From contig MU404057.1 in NCBI GenBank assembly GCA_022695795.1, forward strand, positions 124,001 to 188,000: a stretch of DNA of 64,000 nt. Reading direction: 5' to 3'. Below are positions 58,445 to 64,000 of the stretch, piece after piece; position 1 is the first letter of the stretch, and each line of letters begins with the position of its first letter. The notes below the pieces were generated by a model. It was not told where the DNA came from. It did no database searches and worked only from the letters and a program-made list of their open reading frames with translations. Both the position numbers and the translations under genes were made by a program. Origin of the DNA: Biscogniauxia marginata. Lineage: Eukaryota > Ascomycota > Sordariomycetes > Xylariales > Xylariaceae.

Positions 58445-60492
58445 TCCTGACAGAAGGATTCGGTGTCCCGGGTTTGGGGTCCCGTGTAACGTTCCCGAGG
58501 CAGCATTAGCTACCTGACCTAGGGTACTGAGAAGAAAACCCCCAAATAGGAAAACAGGTGTCAAAGATCCCATCCCGTCTTTTTATCTTCTTTATTTCAT
58601 TTCGTCCTTGGCTCCCTTCGAGTCGCGGCGGTCTGGATCAGCGGGTCTGAGCGCTCGTCTTTTTTGCTGTCGTTGTTGTTGTCGGGTCGACAAAAACGTC
58701 CATAACACCACCATCGCAGGACTAGGGTTTTATCGCGGAATGGGGAATAGCTTCATATTGGCGAAAGGGGGTCGGGGGGGTTATGTTGCCCGACGCGTCC
58801 TTATCATACCATACTGACAGGCCTGCTCTTTTTAATTTTAATTTTCCTTTTTATTCATTTTACTCCCTCTAGTGATCATACATAATCTACCTGCTGTAAT
58901 CAGAAGCTTCCTCTTCCGAACCAAAATCAGGAGACGCGCTTGAGCTACTTCACATACCTATATACCTATGGCGTATTAGGTATTAGATATGGTGATTTGT
59001 TCTGTATGCATGCGCGTATGTAATAAGTCTGGGGGGCCTGCGCGGAGGAACGATACGACGAAACAATATGTTCGATGCAGACAGGCAGGGGTCAGGGGTC
59101 AGGGTCGTTGGGGGAAGTAGGTAGGTAGTTATCAGCAGCACGTGTAGGATAAGAGAAAGTCGGGTAATCCTACCACACGGTTTTCTATGGCGTGCTCTCA
59201 TGTTTGTATATACAAGGTGAAAAATTAAAAAATTATGTAATATGCCGTGCTCGCTCACTCGCTTCTTCTTGTTGTTTTTGTCCCCGCGATATGTAGTGCG
59301 ACTGAGACCTGCCCCGGGAAGAGGGGGGAAAGACGGAGGGAACAAAAGGTCCTTAGGGCAGGCATGCAGCATAAGGAAAAAGCACGTACCTACGGGTGGG
59401 CGCATTAGATGGGGTACGGGAAGATGCATATGAGCACCGAGTCATGATCAATGGTGAGAAGCGAGATAAAATGTGCGTAGAAGATTCAGATAGGCTAGAT
59501 ACCTACCTGGAAAGGTAGCTGACTAATCCAGCTGGCTTCCATTTCAACGATTGGTAAGATGGGGTTATGGATTAGATGCCCGTCTAGAGACACCTGACTT
59601 GCAAGCGTATAAGTGAGCCGGTACACGTGCCGAAGAGAGAAGGATTGGAGAAGGAAGAGGAAGAGGCACAGCAGCTATTGAGCTAACCTAGTTGGTTAGT
59701 TAGTCCCTTGCCGAGGAAAGTGAAGAATAATAGTACACACGCCTTATACCTATCTATACCTATGCCTCGGTGCTACCACCAGAAGTGAAGCAGCTCCTAA
59801 AAGCAATTCCAGTTCATGCGGCCCGACATGATATAAAGTCGATGGACAAATCTTTTATTTTCATTCCTTATCCCGAGTCAGTTTACGTACCTAGGTAGTT
59901 AGTATTCAGCTAGTCTAAACACGCCATCGGCCCCTTTTACTCGGGCCGTCGGGCTCTTTGTCCTAGGTTAGTACCTAACCGGACCGAGAATAGACGCGTT
60001 GGTAATAAGCTTATACATACCTGAATGAACACGAATAACACGCCACCTATTATGTCAAATCTCTTGGGGCATCTATCTGTCGACACGAGGATAGGTAGAA
60101 GATACCTGCCCACCAACGTCGGGGAAGGTAGCTATGTAAAACCAAGGCTAGGCTAACTTATACTAGAATGTAACTACGCGGGCGTCGGTGCAGAACAACG
60201 GGAACCTGGCCATGGTATGCATAGAAGGTAGGAGGAATGGAAGAAAAGAAAGAGAGGAAAACCATAGTGGGTAGGTAGGTATGTAGGTAAGGCGGGAAAT
60301 GTTCTATGCGGGAACGGGTCCAGCCGTAGGTAAAACGTGTTATCTCGGCCCACCACGGTATACCTATTCTCCCCCACTCCCATCCGCCCGCCCCCCCTTT
60401 TCTTATTCATTTTCTCTCTCTCTCGCGGGGATAATTGAGTCATGTCAATGCCAGTTCAAGTCAGAGCTTGATCGTATGTGTATGCGTGTATA

Positions 60493-60525
60493 ATGTGTGT
60501 ACGTGCGCGCGTGTGTGCGCGCGTA
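60493..60525. other. 33-nt alternating purine-pyrimidine tract (possible Z-DNA)
   Basis: Strict purine/pyrimidine alternation built from TG, AC and CG steps, including two GCGCGCG blocks. Sequences of this kind favour the left-handed form under supercoiling. Confidence 0.7.
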
Positions 60526-60793
60526 AATTTATCCGTGATAATATTCCAAGCCTATAGCTAAGGTAGTAGTTAGTAGTATGTTAACTGCGTGTTTATATAT
60601 AAGCAAAGTAGCTTGGCAACTAAAGATAAGAATAACTTGTTATTAGAAATAAGTATTATTGTGTGTATTTTGTTACCACGAAAGCCCTCCTTATCTATGG
60701 TAGATATTATACTTGCCTACATACATACATACCTCGATACATACGGAGGAACTGGGGGCCTACTGTCTCGAACGTCGCAAGAAGCAGAGAGGG

Positions 60794-60816
60794 AGACAGA
60801 CAGACAGACAGACAGA
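60794..60816 (+). repeat. GACA tetranucleotide microsatellite
   Basis: About five tandem GACA units, followed by GATGG. TACA units (60717-60731) lie shortly before. Confidence 0.8.
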
Positions 60817-61340
60817 TGGACGGAGACGGAGTGTGTGTGGGGGATTAAACAAAATTCGGTCGTATGTGCGTAGTATGAGGTATGCCTTAGGTATGTTGCA
60901 TCACATCACATGCACGTGCGATACATGTTTATGTGTGTAAGACGGTCGTATGCGCCGTGAGGAAGTTTTGGTTCCTAGGTTAGCTTCTTGTTCAAAATTT
61001 GGTTTGCTGGAACCTAGGTTGTTAATAGTAGCAGTAGGTAGTAGTAGTTTACCCAGGCACGAAGGGGAGCCGCGCGCGGGATGTTTTACCTACGCACGCC
61101 TCATTATGTATCGTTTAGATTTTTCTTTTTCTTTACTCCTTCGGTGTCCTTTTTTTTTTTCAGCCCTTTCCATCTACCCACACCCACTCTCTCTCTCACG
61201 ACCGGGATATGCCGTGCGGGTAACTGCATTGGTGCGTAACGGAGGGCTGTCAGGTCAGATCCGCTAGCTAGGTTCAGGTGTATAGGTAAGTCAGATCATA
61301 AAATGAGATCCGAGCTGAAAAAAAAAGGCCTAGATTACTA

Positions 61341-61356
61341 GGTAGGTAGGTAGGTA
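61341..61356 (+). repeat. GGTA tetranucleotide repeat
   Basis: Four tandem GGTA units. The same unit recurs singly throughout the intergenic DNA of this window. Confidence 0.8.
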
Positions 61357-61982
61357 TATTGATATTGATAATATGGTACGCCAGAAAGAATTATTGTCAG
61401 CATGTGAGTAAATATTGGTGGATAGGCTAGTAAGAGAATATGTCCCGTATGTCTAAGTAGGTATGCAGTGTCGTTTGCCGAAGCCAGCGACTTATTTGTG
61501 TAATGTAACGAAGTTACTTTTTACACACATCCATGTAGGTTACTCGTTTATGTAGTGCTAGGTACAACACATAATGAGATGCTGCAAAAGAGAAAAAGAG
61601 AAGAAAAAAAAAGGAAAAGAAAAGATAATGCAGTTAGTCGTGAGACCTGTCAAAAAGAAAAATTTCTGCAAGCGAGTCGTCACAACAGGCTTCCCAGAAA
61701 CCAGGCTGGCGGGGCGGTTCCTGGATCCTTTTTGTCTCTTCGTACAACTATAACTCAACTCTTACCCTGGCCCCCGGTGACGAGGATTCTGATCCTTCCC
61801 GCCCAAACCTTTTTCTTTGCGGGCCAGAACTGGGTCTCTTGGATCCTCCTTCCCCCCCCCTCCCCCTTCAGTTAAGTCGTATACGATAGACTGACTGTTG
61901 ACTCGTGAACCTCTTCTGCTTAAAATTTGAAGTTTGCTTCTTTTGGAGCCCAATCGAACCCAACGAGGCAAGGGGGGGAGTC

Positions 61983-62006
61983 GGGGTTGGGGTTTGGGGG
62001 TTTGGG
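61983..62006 (+). other. Telomere-like G-quadruplex motif
   Basis: Four G-runs of 4, 4, 5 and 3 bases separated by TT, TTT and TTT. This meets the standard G3+N1-7 pattern with very short, T-only loops. It is not TTAGGG telomere DNA. Confidence 0.75.
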
Positions 62007-62453
62007 CTTTTTGCAGGGGGTGGGATCGTAAGTTGAACGGTATGGGAGGTTGTATTGCTGGTTCGTCACATTGTGACCGGCATTTTGGTTGCGAACATGC
62101 AAGCAAGAGAGAGAGAGAGAAAGACGAATTGCTCAGGGTCCACTGCATAATTCAGCCTCTTTTTTCCAATAGCCTGGATATTGGGTTACGCTAGGTCAGC
62201 GGCAGGCTTGTCGGTCCAACTGGGCTGTGGCCGCCGACACGAGACTCCGTAGTAGTTGTAACGTCCGCTATAAGATAGTATAGATCTGAGACATGCTGGA
62301 AAGGGGCCTCCCGTTTGATGTCTCACATGATTTGATATCGAGTCTTGGCCGCTAGGTAACCCGGCTTCAATACATGTTACCTCATAGAAGAGCATTTCTT
62401 CGCCTAGTGTTTGTTTCTTTGTTTGTCTCAGTCTTGGGAAGGAATAAAAAAAA

Positions 62454-62467
62454 GGGGGGGGGGGGGG
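62454..62467 (+). repeat. Homopolymer G14
   Basis: Fourteen consecutive G preceded by eight A. Run length may be uncertain in the assembly. Confidence 0.85.
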
Positions 62468-64000
62468 AGAATTACATTCGAGGTTTCTCTTAGGAGTATG
62501 GTGTAACACATATAGCGTAGTAGTCAAGAACGGGGACGGGCTTGGACTATAATTAAAAAAAGGGGACGATCCGTTTGTTAATTTGCCCACGACTCACCAA
62601 ACAAGAAGGAAAAAAAAGTTCCTGGGAAAATTTAATCCCTGACGGGGTCCGCGCGACACACAAGGACGCCATCGAATGAAATCATCGTCATCCACTCAGT
62701 CCGATTTTTTGGGACGACCCGATTCGCCAACTTATTATTCAGGGTCCAGTCAAAGAAAAGAAAGCTCCGAGGTGTCAGAGAGGGTGCGAGTGTATAAATA
62801 TGACAGATCACAAATGATAAGCCCAGATACAGATCCAAAATACCGCAGATTGTACTTATTTGTTGAAGTACCTGGCATATTTGTTCATGTCATGTATTTT
62901 CTTTTTTGCCTTTCTTCTTCTTCTCTCTTTCGACTTGCTCAATTAATTCAATTTATCTCTTCAGACCCCCCTTTTCTCCATACTACCTAGGTAGCTAAGA
63001 GTAAGAAGGAAGAGAAAAAAAAAAGAGTGGTGCACCGCTGGTTTGCTTTCCTAGCTGGGTAATATGGGGTAACATCTTCTTCTTGCATGGACTGGGCTGG
63101 GTTGTGGGCTGGCTGGCTGTGACCAGGGGTTAGCATTTCGTGACAAGCGGAGCCACCGAGGGCTCAACCACGGTGTCGGGTCCGATCACTAAAATTGGGC
63201 TGACTGATTGATTGGGTCTGGATTGCAATGCGCGTTTGTCGTGTACTCCGTATGCCAAACTCGTGTACATCTGTCGAGTGTGTCGGTGCTCTCGGGTTGT
63301 GGTGTTCTACGGGAACGGGTAAGCGGCATTGTCCTCCCCCCTCCCCCCCTTTTCCCCCCACCCTTTTCTCCTTACGGAGTATACACACACGCTAATAATA
63401 AACCATTCGAGATCTCGTTCGACGATCGATCTGCCTGCTCGTTGTTTTTGTTTTCTTTTTTTGTCTCGGTGCGACCGCCTATCGCATGAGTGACATACGC
63501 TGTGTGCATATATGCGTTTGAAACTACTAAGTTAGTTGGCTCCCCCATGTAGGAGAATACAAGATGTAGTAGGTAAGTAATAATCGATACATAAGAAACC
63601 AATAAGAGCGAATTAGTCGAGTCAATCAAATCGAATCGGCAAAATTCCCGAGGTCGAACGATGCCGAACCCTTTTCGACCGTCCCGTGCTGCATCTTGTG
63701 TTTGGTGTTTGCCAATTTGAACCAATCAATATCGGCTTGCGGCCGCAAATGGAAATTCCACAGCGATTTTTTATTTCCCGTTTGCCCCCTCCAGGCCTTG
63801 TCAGGCTGTCCGGTCAGGGTACCTAGCTACCTGACATCGCATCCAGCCGGTCGCTAACATATGCCAGATCGATCTCCAGCCACGATAGCTTGAGTCGCAC
63901 AGGGTTGGGCAGGGGTCCTCGCTTCGCAAGATCGAATTAAATTGACAGCGCGGTACGTCCCGGGGTGGGTAGCCAGCTACATATGTGCCGTATGTTCCTT

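Larger units (their letters stand above)
52513..64000. other. Gene-poor 11.5-kb block
   Basis: No open frame above about 150 codons and none I recognise. The DNA from about 53.6 to 57.0 kb is AT-rich. The 57-64 kb part is rich in microsatellites, palindromes and G-runs (listed separately). The block may be decayed mobile DNA or a long intergenic region. The final kilobase has no gene start that I can support. Confidence 0.5.

Noticed and set aside
1..64000. tRNA, rRNA, CRISPR or an intact transposase gene
   Set aside because: I looked for T-arm words such as GGTTCGA, for direct repeats with regular spacers, and for transposase motifs on both strands, and saw none that held up. A covariance-model search would be decisive for tRNAs.

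Overview
The window looks like nuclear DNA of a filamentous ascomycete (Pezizomycotina, most likely a Sordariomycete). Genes are interrupted by short introns of about 47-160 bp with GTRNGT donors and CTRAC-type branch sites. The encoded proteins (EPL1, KAE1, calcineurin B, an AMPK beta subunit, a BUR1-type kinase, a DUF6590 protein) are fungal in type, and the long intergenic stretches are rich in microsatellites, homopolymers and short palindromes. No bacterial operon, CRISPR array, intact transposon, rRNA or tRNA gene was recognised.

Layout. 1-3000: no supported gene. 3001-4959 (-): coiled-coil protein of unknown function. 6781-8563 (+): seven-exon DUF6590 gene, rebuilt here from splice sites. 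9769-11184 (-): very GC-rich single-pass membrane protein. 14735-16480 (-): proline-rich disordered protein. About 16.5-24.2 kb: gene-poor. 24258-25025 (+): small acidic protein with a possible PP1-docking motif. 25.0-30.8 kb: gene-poor, holding a relic of a short-chain dehydrogenase. 30770-32184 (+): SAM-dependent methyltransferase of the CFA synthase / coclaurine N-methyltransferase-like type. 33340-35285 (+): BUR1/CDK9-type kinase. 36012-37093 (-): small membrane protein. 38736-40240 (+): SNF1/AMPK beta subunit. 40.8-41.3 kb: extreme AT island. 41486-42699 (-): SDR oxidoreductase. 43.9-44.5 kb: an inverted-repeat element and a relic of a PRISE-like reductase. 44680-45882 (-): KAE1. 47859-49710 (-): EPL1. 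51581-52512 (+): calcineurin B. 52.5-64 kb: gene-poor, with G-quadruplex, Z-DNA and palindromic sequences.

Functionally the recognised genes are housekeeping regulators: transcription and chromatin (BUR1, EPL1 of NuA4), tRNA modification (KAE1 of KEOPS), energy sensing (AMPK beta) and Ca2+ signalling (calcineurin B). They are not co-directional and do not form a cluster for one pathway. The gene-poor blocks contain decayed gene fragments and AT-rich DNA consistent with decay, perhaps by repeat-induced point mutation (RIP); I could not compute RIP indices. All exon coordinates were derived by eye from splice signals and protein family continuity.
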